Virus record (IMG/VR): IMGVR_UViG_3300019756_000004
Coordinates: 1-63,690 of that record
Origin: a virus
Length of the DNA: 63,690 nt
Strand: one strand, 5' to 3'
How positions within the stretch are numbered: position 1 is the first letter of the stretch; each line of letters opens with the position of its first letter. The notes under the pieces are model-generated. The model had not been told where the DNA came from and ran no database searches. It saw only the letters and a list, made by a program, of their open reading frames with translations. The position numbers were made by a program, and so were the translations under genes. This document shows, one piece after another, positions 50,697 through 58,341 of the stretch.

Positions 50697-50727
50697 AATT
50701 AACCTCACTTTTCTCAATTACATGTTA

Positions 50728-50756
50728 AGTATACATGTTTTTGAAACAAGTGTCAA
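50728..50756 (-). promoter_or_regulatory. Early sigma70 promoter (repeated cassette type)
   Basis: Minus strand: TTGACA (50751-50756), 17-nt spacer, TATACT (50728-50733), then the leader TGTAATTGAGAAAAGTGAGG. Upstream is an A/T tract with T7-C-A6 directly before the -35 region. Confidence 0.85.
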
Positions 50757-50799
50757 GGGTTTTTTGAAAAAAAGTATATATTTTTTATATATAATTTGA

Positions 50800-51624
50800 C
50801 TAAGCAAGTATCTTAAATTTACCTTCTTTGGCATGGCGTAACATATCGATTTTCCAACCACCACCAGTGTAGTGACACATCTTTGCCTTCTCAAAGAACT
50901 CATCTTCAGTGGCATAATGGGGGGAGTCGTTCCATGTCTGATCCAGTGCTTCGGTGTTTAGATCGAAGTCGTGTTTGATCAACTGTCCAGATATGTACGG
51001 TTGATCATTCATCACCGACATATGGAACTCTGGTTTTGCGTAGAACCATTCTGTCCAGTCCATGAATACCTCACGTGCACGTAGACGTGCCTCACGTGTC
51101 CATACGACAATACCTGTATTCAGGACAGTTAACTTAGATGGTCTACTAGGTGGTAGTGATGGGACAATAGGAATGTCGTGCATAGAAAACTTTGCAACAA
51201 AATCTTGATATGTCTTTTCCTTGTAGTCCCAAGAGTTATACCCACCACCATTCGATGTGACGATATCACTCTCAAGTACACCAAAGACATCTCCGTCTTC
51301 ACACAGATCAAAGATGTTCTCTTCGGTGTTTACTACAATGTCGGTATCGGCAAATAACACCTTGTCATACTGGTCAAACATAGGATCATAGATAACCCTC
51401 AAACACTCAAACAAAAGAGCGTTTGCATGGTCATGTCCTGCAGTGTACACTTGCTCATCTGAGTAGAAGTACTCTGCATCAATAATATCGGCATACTCTA
51501 GAAAGGAACGTCGAGATAAATCTGCTACCTCACGATAGACTTGACTTCTCTGTCTTCCCTCAATCTCTCCCCTTTCGTCTACATTAGGGTTGAGTACCAT
51601 GTATTGAAATATCGCATTTCTCAT
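50800..51624 (-). CDS. GT-A glycosyltransferase (GT8-like)
   Basis: 274 residues from the ATG at 51624 (AAAGGA upstream). DQYDKVLFADTDIVVNTEEN carries the DTD metal motif, followed by FGVLESDIV, KLTVLNTGIVVWTREAR, MNDQPYISGQLIKHDFDLNT and a C-terminal CHYTGGGWKIDML, which supplies the late His of GT8/GT-A enzymes. It stands alone, separated from the main GT cluster, just upstream of the early promoter. The 56-residue basic ORF overlaps its start by 41 nt. Confidence 0.75.
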   Translation of the reverse strand: MRNAIFQYMVLNPNVDERGEIEGRQRSQVYREVADLSRRSFLEYADIIDAEYFYSDEQVYTAGHDHANALLFECLRVIYDPMFDQYDKVLFADTDIVVNTEENIFDLCEDGDVFGVLESDIVTSNGGGYNSWDYKEKTYQDFVAKFSMHDIPIVPSLPPSRPSKLTVLNTGIVVWTREARLRAREVFMDWTEWFYAKPEFHMSVMNDQPYISGQLIKHDFDLNTEALDQTWNDSPHYATEDEFFEKAKMCHYTGGGWKIDMLRHAKEGKFKILA

Positions 51625-51754
51625 TGACAATCCTTTTATCACGGGATCTATTGTAATCAGATCCTCTCATTTTATACCCAGAATCAAACTTGGTTCGATT
51701 CTTATGACTGTTACGTTTCTTGTTTCTTGAATCGTGACGGGTGTATTTCGCCAT
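51584..51754 (-). CDS. Small basic protein (56 residues)
   Basis: ATG at 51754 to TAA at 51584. Extremely Lys/Arg/Asn/Ser-rich (MAKYTRHDSRNKKRNSHKNR). It fills the gap between lysozyme and the GT gene and overlaps the GT start by 41 nt. No clear ribosome-binding site, so coding status is uncertain. A nucleic-acid-binding mini-protein would fit its charge. Confidence 0.5.
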   Translation of the reverse strand: MAKYTRHDSRNKKRNSHKNRTKFDSGYKMRGSDYNRSRDKRIVNEKCDISIHGTQP

Positions 51755-51765
51755 ATATTTAGACG

Positions 51766-52215
51766 TTAACTAACGTTCTCCAATCGTTCCATTAACCGTT
51801 CTGCACGGTTAGTTACCTGCCTATGCCAACGTGAATCACGTCCTTCCACGGCAGCCCTTTTCCAGTCACCCTCTTCGAGAGCGGCACGGAAATTCTTGAA
51901 ACCACCCAGACGGGTGCGTCCCATGTTAAACATCATGTTGACCAATACCTGCTGGACTTCATCGGGCCATCCTTCAAACGTTGAATCTCCGAATAAAGCA
52001 TTGCACTCTGATATTGCAAGGTCAAGGTCGAGTTCGAAACACTCTCTGACTCTATCTTCTGATACGGGCGTTCCAACTGGTTCTCCGTGTTCAGGATCCG
52101 ATTCAAGCACCAAGTGCCCGACTCCGAAAGTTTCATATCCAAGATGATCTTTGTATACTTCATATACAACCCCCTCATCTATCTTGAGTTGTTCAAATAC
52201 TGCTTCTCTGTTCAT
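51766..52215 (-). CDS. e: Endolysin, T4-type lysozyme (GH24)
   Basis: 149 residues (T4 gpe: 164). KIDEGVVYEVYKDHLGYETF then GVGHLV matches T4 [20 protein letters not shown]. The catalytic triad is kept with identical spacing: Glu14, Asp23 and Thr29 (T4 Glu11, Asp20, Thr26). The C-terminal lobe (VQQVLVNMMFNMGRTRLGGF, then RWHRQVTNRAERLMERL) is also clear. It cleaves the glycan backbone of peptidoglycan and, lacking a signal peptide, needs a holin. It follows the radical-SAM gene with a 2-nt gap. Confidence 0.93.
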   Translation of the reverse strand: MNREAVFEQLKIDEGVVYEVYKDHLGYETFGVGHLVLESDPEHGEPVGTPVSEDRVRECFELDLDLAISECNALFGDSTFEGWPDEVQQVLVNMMFNMGRTRLGGFKNFRAALEEGDWKRAAVEGRDSRWHRQVTNRAERLMERLENVS

Positions 52216-52217
52216 TT

Positions 52218-53927
52218 TTATATTTTCCTATAATTGAGTTTTTGTTTCTTGTATTTAGCAATTATGCTACCGTAAGTAGATACGTCCGAATGATTTAGTA
52301 CAGGTGGGTCGCCTGAGTATACACGATTCAAATCGTATCCTAGTTGACTGTACCAACCCATATGCCAACCACTCTGACTCTCTGGTTTCTTTCTTAGTTT
52401 GATCCTGTCAGAAGTAAACTCTGCACACCAAGTAATCATGTCAACTTCGTCATAGTCTTTACTAGGATGAACCCATACTTGTTGGAAAGTCTTGTCTTGA
52501 CGATTTTTTGAGTCCTCTTCGAATAGTTTTTTCTTAGCTTTATCACTTATGTTGTCTACCAGTGATTGTATGTCAACATTGTCTGGTAAGACTCCATGTT
52601 TTCTCCACACGAAATCATAGAATCCTATGGTTGCCCGATCAATTATATTTTTTGATCTGAAACTATATCCCCACTTTTTAGGATTCGATTCTATCTCTGA
52701 TACAGCGTCAATCCCATCGTGACCTACATGCTGTGATATGTATAACGAATGTATAGTTACCTGATTCTTCCAATATCTATTCAACCAATCTGCAGTGTTA
52801 TCCAAAGTCTCAAACGTCTCGTGAGGTAATCCTGCTATCATTGACAGGGTTCCGTTATAGTGGTTGCCTGGCAACTTGTTCTTACGGAAGTATTCCTCTC
52901 CTTGTAGAAGACCTTCTTGTATGATCAGAGGCGACATACCTTTCCGTATTGATTTAGCAGAAGCGTGATTGAAAGACTCAAGACCCATTGAATGACTTGT
53001 GAATCCCATGGTGATCATGTTGTCCCAGTCTTCTCTGGATCGTTTTACAAACAAGTCTCCTCGAATGAATCCATGAAACTGTGGTTGAAAGTCTAGTCGT
53101 TTAGTTGCGTTTGCAAACTTCTCAATTTTTTCTGATCTATCGTTGCATGTCTCATCCGCCAATAGGTAACGAGTTACTCCCCACTTGTCATAGTTCTCCC
53201 TGAGTTCTTCTTCGAAGTCTTCCGCATCTCTTGTGTGATCACCCTTGACTCCCAGTGGAGCGTAGTCGCAGAACGAACATTTAAACATACACCCTCTTGA
53301 CAGTTCTGTGGTCAACACTTCATTCGATCTTATAAAGTCCCTCTCTTCGTATGAAGTCTTTGCCTTCCTATGCGGATAGGCAGGATAGTCTCTAAAACAG
53401 TCAATGATTGTATACTCACGATGCAGTGATCCATCTATTGATTGAAAAGGATTGAACACCCTTTTTACTTTAGGTTCAGGTGCATCACCTGCAAGATAAT
53501 CGCACAGTGCAACAATCCCATGTTCACCATTACCGATACAATAGTAGTCAACGTTTCTGTGTCGTATCACATTGACCAGTTTGTTAGCACCCACCACGGT
53601 CTTGATGTGGGGATACTTGTTCTTAATATAAGACAGGATCTCGTTTTGTTTCTGAACGATTTCACCTTCACCATGTATTGAGTACGTAAAGAAAGTGCTA
53701 AACCCGATCCATTTGGTGTGACTACTCACTCGACTGTCTACAAAGTCTTTGAGTTCTTGCACACCCCATGCACTGAAGAAGTCTAAGACTTCTACGTCCC
53801 AGTCTCTTGTCTTCCTTATATGAGATGCAATTCTGTGAGCACCATGACCACGAACCGCAACTTCTATTCCAGTGTATCCAACTGGATACATCACATCTGC
53901 TCCAGTTAGGATAAGAGCATGATTCAT
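52218..53927 (-). CDS. B12-binding-type radical SAM enzyme
   Basis: 569 residues. The N-terminal 190 residues resemble a cobalamin-binding Rossmann domain (GHGAHRIASHIRKTRDWDVE, WIGFSTFFTYS, HIKTVVGANKLVN, YYCIGNGEHGIVALCDYLAG), although the usual DxHxxG is not obvious. The radical SAM core starts at about 215 with LSRGCMFKCSFCDYAPLG (CxxxCxxC). A C-terminal extension of 150 residues is unassigned. Such enzymes methylate or rearrange unreactive carbons. It overlaps the oxygenase-methyltransferase fusion by 4 nt, so they may act on the same substrate. Confidence 0.8.
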   Translation of the reverse strand: MNHALILTGADVMYPVGYTGIEVAVRGHGAHRIASHIRKTRDWDVEVLDFFSAWGVQELKDFVDSRVSSHTKWIGFSTFFTYSIHGEGEIVQKQNEILSYIKNKYPHIKTVVGANKLVNVIRHRNVDYYCIGNGEHGIVALCDYLAGDAPEPKVKRVFNPFQSIDGSLHREYTIIDCFRDYPAYPHRKAKTSYEERDFIRSNEVLTTELSRGCMFKCSFCDYAPLGVKGDHTRDAEDFEEELRENYDKWGVTRYLLADETCNDRSEKIEKFANATKRLDFQPQFHGFIRGDLFVKRSREDWDNMITMGFTSHSMGLESFNHASAKSIRKGMSPLIIQEGLLQGEEYFRKNKLPGNHYNGTLSMIAGLPHETFETLDNTADWLNRYWKNQVTIHSLYISQHVGHDGIDAVSEIESNPKKWGYSFRSKNIIDRATIGFYDFVWRKHGVLPDNVDIQSLVDNISDKAKKKLFEEDSKNRQDKTFQQVWVHPSKDYDEVDMITWCAEFTSDRIKLRKKPESQSGWHMGWYSQLGYDLNRVYSGDPPVLNHSDVSTYGSIIAKYKKQKLNYRKI

Positions 53928-55039
53928 TTTAGTTGAAACATCTTTATTTCGTTGTACTTGGTTCTACCCACAGTCTTCCAAGAAGGGTAGGGTTCTATGC
54001 ACTCTACTTCTTTAAAACAATCTACTTTGTCCCATCCAGTTTTTGCCCAGAAATTTTCCATAGCAGGAAACGATGCAATAAGATATCCATTAGGTTTCAG
54101 ACTCTTTACAATTGCAGGTACACATTCAGCGGTCAACAAACCAAATGCAAATACACCACACATGAAAATTACATCATAGGTCTTAGGTAGTTCACTATAA
54201 CATATGTCGTGTTGAGTCACACTCTTATAGAACGGACGTGATTGATTACACATGGTTTCGGAGATGTCATACGCATCCCAAGGTGCAACACCATCCGGAT
54301 AAAGTTCTTTTGCAAGTAGACCACTACCCTGTCCTATCTCAGCAACATCAAGTTCGTCAAGGTTGAGATCCAACCTGTTAACCAACTCTGCCATCTTTAC
54401 ATGACTGGCACTGTAGAATTGTTTGACGTTCTGTTCGTAGGATCCCCAGTTATCATAGAGAGATTGAATCTTCTCCATCTGAGGATGGATGTTCGCCTTC
54501 GCCTTTTTCTCCATGTAGGTTTCTTTTGGTAAGGATTGAATTGGAATGTGATTAGAATTTTCTCCGTGCATATTCCAATTGAATCCTATGATAATTTTTC
54601 TACCCGTAACAACAGGTGATCTGTGGGGTAACATAGAAGGGAACAGTACCACACTACCTACTGGCAACTGAAGACCACTACCAAATATCTGAGTCGCTTC
54701 TTCGGGTCTATTCAGATCAACCGTAATCACTCCAGTTAAATTTGCACCTGTGTGAGTATGTGATGGATAGTCACCACCCTCATTATATGCATGGAACCAC
54801 ATAGATTCGATATTGTAATTCTCGCATCCCCAAGTCCTACAGTAGTCTTTCAGTATAGGGTGGATCCTTTTCTTAACAAGCTTATAGTAAGGTTTTCTTT
54901 CTGGACGAAACTGAGACGGAGAGTCGCTGATATCGTAATCAGATTGTGCAGGCCAGTTACTACTAATAGTAACCGTATCTAAAAATTTTTCTCTGAACTC
55001 TTCGAAGTTCTTTAAGTGGAATACCTGTATATAATTCAT
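53924..55039 (-). CDS. Fusion: 2OG-oxygenase-like domain plus class I SAM methyltransferase
   Basis: 371 residues. Residues about 1-175 repeat the cupin-type oxygenase core of the 47500 gene (ESMWFHAYNEGGDYPSHTHT, GSVVLFPSMLPHRSPVV, IIIGFNWNMHG). Residues about 210-371 are a class I methyltransferase: DVAEIGQGSGLLAKELYPDG is motif I, DAYDISETM the acidic strand, and YDVIFMCGVFAFG motif IV. Two activities in one chain suggest successive hydroxylation and methylation of one product. The start overlaps PhoH by 4 nt. Confidence 0.78.
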   Translation of the reverse strand: MNYIQVFHLKNFEEFREKFLDTVTISSNWPAQSDYDISDSPSQFRPERKPYYKLVKKRIHPILKDYCRTWGCENYNIESMWFHAYNEGGDYPSHTHTGANLTGVITVDLNRPEEATQIFGSGLQLPVGSVVLFPSMLPHRSPVVTGRKIIIGFNWNMHGENSNHIPIQSLPKETYMEKKAKANIHPQMEKIQSLYDNWGSYEQNVKQFYSASHVKMAELVNRLDLNLDELDVAEIGQGSGLLAKELYPDGVAPWDAYDISETMCNQSRPFYKSVTQHDICYSELPKTYDVIFMCGVFAFGLLTAECVPAIVKSLKPNGYLIASFPAMENFWAKTGWDKVDCFKEVECIEPYPSWKTVGRTKYNEIKMFQLK

Positions 55040-55710
55040 CTCATCATTTCTTTGGTCATGATATAGTCACGTACAAAGTCAGACCTCACAATGTCTGCCC
55101 AAGTGAATTCTACCATCGTAAATTTTTTCATCAATTCTAATATCGCAGTAAACTGATTTACTCCTGCTTTATCCTGCGTCTTAGTAAAGTCAGACTGGTA
55201 GTAATCACCACAGAAGATGATTCTACAATTATGTCCAACACGAGTAATTATACTATCTAGTTCGTGGAATGTCAAGTTCTGCATCTCATCTACGATGATG
55301 ATTGAGTCACTGATCGTCGTTCCTCGAATGTGTGATGTGGATATGAAATCAATCACTCCGCACTTCGATAGTTTCTCGTATGCACCACGGTCTTCAAACA
55401 ACTCAGTACATATCTGTCGATATGGCCCCGTGTATGCATCTATCTTTTCTTCGAGTGTGCCTGGCAGAAAACCGATCTCTCGTGTAGGTACGATGGATCT
55501 GACAATGGTAACGTTCTCGAAAGTATTGCCCTTGTCAAGGGCATCTTCTAGTGCAAGGTACATTGCAAGAAAGGTCTTACCTGATCCTGCAGTACCAGAC
55601 ATAACTATATGGTTACCTTCGTCCCATGCTTTGAAAACAACTTCCTGAGACATAGTAAGAGGTTCAATCGTCCGGAGATGATCGATCTTTAAAATCTGTG
55701 GTTTGGTCAT
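55036..55710 (-). CDS. phoH: PhoH-like ATPase
   Basis: 224 residues from the ATG at 55710, which lies 5 nt after the upstream stop; a longer start at 55785 would overlap. Walker A GTAGSGKT, Walker B IIIVDEMQN and the PhoH-specific TIVRSIVPTREIGFLPGTLE are all present. PhoH-like proteins are frequent in marine phages; the exact activity is debated (ATPase linked to RNA or phosphate metabolism). This short form has only the ATPase domain. Confidence 0.9.
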   Translation of the reverse strand: MTKPQILKIDHLRTIEPLTMSQEVVFKAWDEGNHIVMSGTAGSGKTFLAMYLALEDALDKGNTFENVTIVRSIVPTREIGFLPGTLEEKIDAYTGPYRQICTELFEDRGAYEKLSKCGVIDFISTSHIRGTTISDSIIIVDEMQNLTFHELDSIITRVGHNCRIIFCGDYYQSDFTKTQDKAGVNQFTAILELMKKFTMVEFTWADIVRSDFVRDYIMTKEMMR

Positions 55711-55714
55711 TTGA

Positions 55715-55951
55715 TTAGGTCTTAATCGTATTCCCTCTACCGGATCCTTTTTTGATTCGGTTAAGGTGGTCTTTCCATCCGTCACCTGCCGTACTCAATG
55801 CGGATTTACCGGCAGACACAAGAGCAGGGGTGCTCATAAAGTGTCGGGTTAAATGTGGGTTATCCTTTAAGAAGTTATCGTAGTCTGCGATCTTTACATT
55901 CACTTCTATAACTTCATCGGTCTCTTTGTTTTTAAAATCATAAATCGGCAT
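55715..55951 (-). CDS. Small FmdB-like conserved phage protein
   Basis: 78 residues from the ATG at 55951 (AAAGGA upstream); the longer 56008 start would include a GC-rich hairpin. MPIYDFKNKETDEVIEVNVK followed by FLKDNPHL recalls the FmdB zinc-ribbon family opening (MPTYxYxC), but here the Cys pairs are missing. The C-terminal part (ALSTAGDGWKDHLNRIKKGS) is conserved in T4-like phages as I recall. Function unknown. Confidence 0.65.
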   Translation of the reverse strand: MPIYDFKNKETDEVIEVNVKIADYDNFLKDNPHLTRHFMSTPALVSAGKSALSTAGDGWKDHLNRIKKGSGRGNTIKT

Positions 55952-55971
55952 AATATGTCCTTTCCATACGA

Positions 55972-55992
55972 CACCCCGCTCTGAGCGGGGTG
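55972..55992 (-). other. Intercistronic GC-rich hairpin
   Basis: A perfect 9-bp stem (CACCCCGCT / AGCGGGGTG) with a 3-nt loop lies between the 56009 and 55715 genes. No U tract follows on either strand, so it is not a standard terminator. An RNA-stability or processing element is possible. Confidence 0.6.
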
Positions 55993-56008
55993 AAGAGATA
56001 TGGATCAC

Positions 56009-56176
56009 CTACCTTAGTTGAGTCACTGTTTGGTCAACAATTGTTTGATTGAGAAACGCTTGTTTTTTCGTTAATTTGTAAACAAGATCGTCCCGGCCTT
56101 TTTTCTTCAACCGTTGGATATAGTGATCCAACTCATGACTATCCCTTTTAAGTCTTTCTAATTGTTTTTCTGACAT
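56009..56176 (-). CDS. Small charged helical protein (55 residues)
   Basis: ATG at 56176 to TAG at 56009, with GAGGTG upstream. MSEKQLERLKRDSHELDHYI then QRLKKKGRDDLVYKLTKKQA is a two-helix, Lys/Arg/Asp-rich pattern that I recall as conserved in marine T4-like phages. Function unknown. Confidence 0.65.
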   Translation of the reverse strand: MSEKQLERLKRDSHELDHYIQRLKKKGRDDLVYKLTKKQAFLNQTIVDQTVTQLR

Positions 56177-56207
56177 CAACACCTCATATGTTTGTTAATC
56201 GGAATGG

Positions 56208-56642
56208 TTAGGTTTTTATTAGGTTTGGAAAGGTCTCCTCCGTTAGTTTTTTAGTTAAGTATTTCACTGGTGGTTGCTTATTCACCATTGACAAAACGAG
56301 TTCCGCATCTGCGGGATGGATTGCTTCCAACAATCGGATGAACATGTTCTCCCTTTTGTACGCTGGCATGTTATCGCCGGGCCCGCCTTTCACAAAGTAT
56401 CCAAACTCTTTGTGTTTTTTCAGTAGGGTAGAGGGAACAGATTCCTCCCGATTAGGAGTGAATGGGGGTTTTCCTTCGGGGAGAAGGAATTGTAGAGAGT
56501 CATCAAATGTGCCTCTCAGTATGTCTTTAAATGCAGGAACGTCTGCGTACTTCAATAGTACTTCCTTCCTTTTCGCTTTACTTGTTTGTTGTTCAAATTC
56601 TTCAAAGATCTCGAAGACCTGTTTCACAGTATAGTGTACCAT
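56208..56642 (-). CDS. Conserved marine T4-like phage protein (DUF6433-like)
   Basis: 144 residues. Distinctive segments: FKDILRGTFDDSLQFLLPEG, YFVKGGPGDNMPAYKRENMF, IRLLEAIHPADAELVLSM and PPVKYLTKKLTEETFPNLI. The family is common in marine T4-like phages next to PhoH and early genes, annotated without function (DUF6433 as I remember it). Predicted all-helical. A ribosome-binding site GGTG precedes the ATG. Confidence 0.75.
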   Translation of the reverse strand: MVHYTVKQVFEIFEEFEQQTSKAKRKEVLLKYADVPAFKDILRGTFDDSLQFLLPEGKPPFTPNREESVPSTLLKKHKEFGYFVKGGPGDNMPAYKRENMFIRLLEAIHPADAELVLSMVNKQPPVKYLTKKLTEETFPNLIKT

Positions 56643-56709
56643 ATTATTTCACCTTTAATGTATATAGGGTTTTGAGGTTGTCTAATGTATATATTCCTCA
56701 AATAAAATT

Positions 56710-56741
56710 AAAAAAAACCCACCACCCCGAAGGATGATGGG
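56710..56741 (-). terminator. Rho-independent terminator with UUCG loop
   Basis: Minus strand: a 10-bp stem (CCCATCATCC / GGGTGGTGGG, two G-U pairs) closed by a TTCG tetraloop between C and G, followed by eight T. It lies after the stop of the 56788 gene and would end the early transcript coming from 57584. Confidence 0.9.
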
Positions 56742-56787
56742 AAAGGGGGTTCATCAACTATCCATAGGAATCATTACCAATTTTCGT

Positions 56788-56928
56788 CTAGTCAACTTCC
56801 CATTCTATCACTTGATAGTTATTCATTCCGTTCGCTTCTGCATACTCTATCGCAGCTTCCTCACTCTCGAAACACAACTCAGGTAGGAACTCTCCGTTCT
56901 CCTCTAAGTAATAAACACAATCATCCAC
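56788..56928 (-). CDS. Small acidic protein (46 residues), GTG start
   Basis: GTG at 56928 with GAGGTG upstream, TAG at 56788. VYYLEENGEFLPELCFESEE and AAIEYAEANGMNNYQVIEWE suggest a compact beta-alpha-beta mini-domain. It fills the gap before the terminator, in the same transcript as the 56946 gene. No family assigned. Confidence 0.6.
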   Translation of the reverse strand: MDDCVYYLEENGEFLPELCFESEEAAIEYAEANGMNNYQVIEWEVD

Positions 56929-56945
56929 AACACACCTCTAAAAAC

Positions 56946-57491
56946 TCACGCATACCAACTTCGGTAAAAATCTTTTCCTTCTTCCGCAGGACTCGCATAT
57001 CGAACATCATCGATGTTGATCCCACGACCAGTGATTCGCTTCTTGAACTCTTGTCCAATGAACGCATCTTTGACAGGGACAACACGGTCACACATGAATC
57101 CCTCACTACCATCAATACTTTGAAGAGCAATCTCACGAAGGACAACACTCGCACCCTTCTTCTCAACTACTTGGTAGGCATCGACATTAGTCTGTTCCCA
57201 ACCCCAAGAAGCAACAAAGATATCACCCTCTTTCACACTCTCCTGTGCCTTGACACGGGCAGCAGCACGAGCAATTTTGCGTTCCTCTTTGACTTTCTTC
57301 GCACGTTCAATACCCGCAAGAAACTCTTCAAGATACTGGTTCATTCGTTCGAAACTACCGAACACATAGTTGAACTCAATCTTGTAACCCAGACGGGCAC
57401 GAGGTGAAGGACGCACACACATCGCAACAGGACGTTCCGCATCAACAGTCAACTCAAAACCTTCCGCAGCAAACTTCTCAATAAATTTCAT
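56946..57491 (-). CDS. Conserved early protein of unknown function
   Basis: 181 residues from the ATG at 57491 (TTGGAG site). N-terminal part FIEKFAAEGFELTVDAERPV, an Ala/Arg/Lys helix at about 85-105, and a C-terminal small beta domain KEGDIFVASWGWEQTNVDAY then QVVEKKGASVVLREI, a domain I have seen in phage and plasmid proteins. It may bind nucleic acid or modify host functions; not assigned. It sits behind an early promoter and a leader hairpin. Confidence 0.65.
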   Translation of the reverse strand: MKFIEKFAAEGFELTVDAERPVAMCVRPSPRARLGYKIEFNYVFGSFERMNQYLEEFLAGIERAKKVKEERKIARAAARVKAQESVKEGDIFVASWGWEQTNVDAYQVVEKKGASVVLREIALQSIDGSEGFMCDRVVPVKDAFIGQEFKKRITGRGINIDDVRYASPAEEGKDFYRSWYA

Positions 57492-57583
57492 AATCATCTC
57501 CAAAACAAAAAGGGGGGGAGAAGCAGTGAACCCCGAAGGTTCCTAGTCAATTGTGACACCAGATCTCCCCAATCAACAAAGAC

Positions 57584-57612
57584 ATTATCTCATAGTTATT
57601 TCATGGTGTCAA
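57584..57612 (-). promoter_or_regulatory. Early sigma70 promoter
   Basis: Minus strand: TTGACA (57607-57612), 17-nt spacer, GATAAT (57584-57589), with TAGCAAAAAAGTC and A7 upstream as in the repeated cassette. The leader of about 90 nt contains a small GAACC-TTCGG-GGTTC hairpin (about 57522-57536). Confidence 0.85.
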
Positions 57613-57645
57613 CACTTTTTTTAGACTTTTTTGCTATATTAATCA

Positions 57646-57852
57646 CTATTTGACCCACACATGGTTATATCTCTCAGGTAGGTTGTCACAGGTATATGCG
57701 TCATCTGGATGATAATTGATCACCTCGACACATTCCCCTGTAGAATTAGACATATGAACATCAGGCATATCGATCACACTCAATAACCCCTGTCCCACCG
57801 CAGTGAGGTAAATAGTCCCCACTACAACGACGAAGATCAACGAGAACCACAT
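57646..57852 (-). CDS. Small membrane protein with Cys-containing tail
   Basis: 68 residues from ATG 57852 (GGAGG 10 nt upstream). A start at 57897 (TAATG with the upstream stop) would give 83 residues; the ribosome-binding site favours the shorter form. WFSLIFVVVVGTIYLTAVGQ is a membrane helix or signal anchor; the outside part has two Cys that could pair (GECVEV, YTCDNLP). Function unknown. Confidence 0.6.
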   Translation of the reverse strand: MWFSLIFVVVVGTIYLTAVGQGLLSVIDMPDVHMSNSTGECVEVINYHPDDAYTCDNLPERYNHVWVK

Positions 57853-57896
57853 CTCGTTAACCTCCATTTGGTGTTTATCTTTTCTTATAGGATTCA

Positions 57897-58247
57897 TTAT
57901 GCCTCCACTCTGTCGTGAATTGCAACCGCACCGTAGAAAGAACCACCAAGTAGTTTATCACAAAGTCTTGAGAACCTTGAGTCACTCGTACCCGCATAGT
58001 TCCCACCGAACATAGTCCACTTGTCTTTCTTAGACACTGGAATCAATCTGAGGATCTTTCTTCCACCGATTGGTTCTGCCATCACAAGTTCTGCGGCAGG
58101 ATAGTCCTCGCACGGTTCAAAAGGCCCTTCTGCGTTCACCACAGTGAAACCCTTTGCGTAAGATGACTCACCACCTGCAGTACAGTCCACGTCACCAAAG
58201 AACGAATCAGTCCTGTCCTGCTTGTATATGTTTACATGAATTCCCAT
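57897..58247 (-). CDS. Early protein of unknown function
   Basis: 116 residues, first gene behind the early promoter at 58279, with GAGG in the shared leader. VNIYKQDRTDSFFGDVDCTA, GPFEPCEDYPAAELVMAEPI, RLIPVSKKDKWTMFGGNYAG and FSRLCDKLLGGSFYGAVAIH suggest a compact mixed alpha/beta domain with four Cys. No family recognised. Confidence 0.65.
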   Translation of the reverse strand: MGIHVNIYKQDRTDSFFGDVDCTAGGESSYAKGFTVVNAEGPFEPCEDYPAAELVMAEPIGGRKILRLIPVSKKDKWTMFGGNYAGTSDSRFSRLCDKLLGGSFYGAVAIHDRVEA

Positions 58248-58278
58248 AATTTACCTCACTTTTCTCAATTACAAGGTA

Positions 58279-58307
58279 ATTATCTCATAATCAAAACAAG
58301 ATGTCAA
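58279..58307 (-). promoter_or_regulatory. Early sigma70 promoter (repeated cassette type)
   Basis: Minus strand: TTGACA (58302-58307), 17-nt spacer, GATAAT (58279-58284), leader TGTAATTGAGAAAAGTGAGG as at 50728. Upstream A/T tract with TAGCAAAA and T8-C-A6. Confidence 0.85.
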
Positions 58308-58341
58308 GGGTTTTTTGAAAAAAAATTAAACTTTTTTTAGA

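Noticed and set aside
55217-55648. Plus-strand 143-codon frame opposite phoH
   Set aside because: Antisense to the clear PhoH ATPase motifs; no ribosome-binding site or family match.
56651-56684. Possible sigma70 promoter before the 56642 gene (TAGACA, poor -10)
   Set aside because: The -10 match is weak at all plausible spacings, unlike the other early promoters with good boxes and 17-nt spacers.
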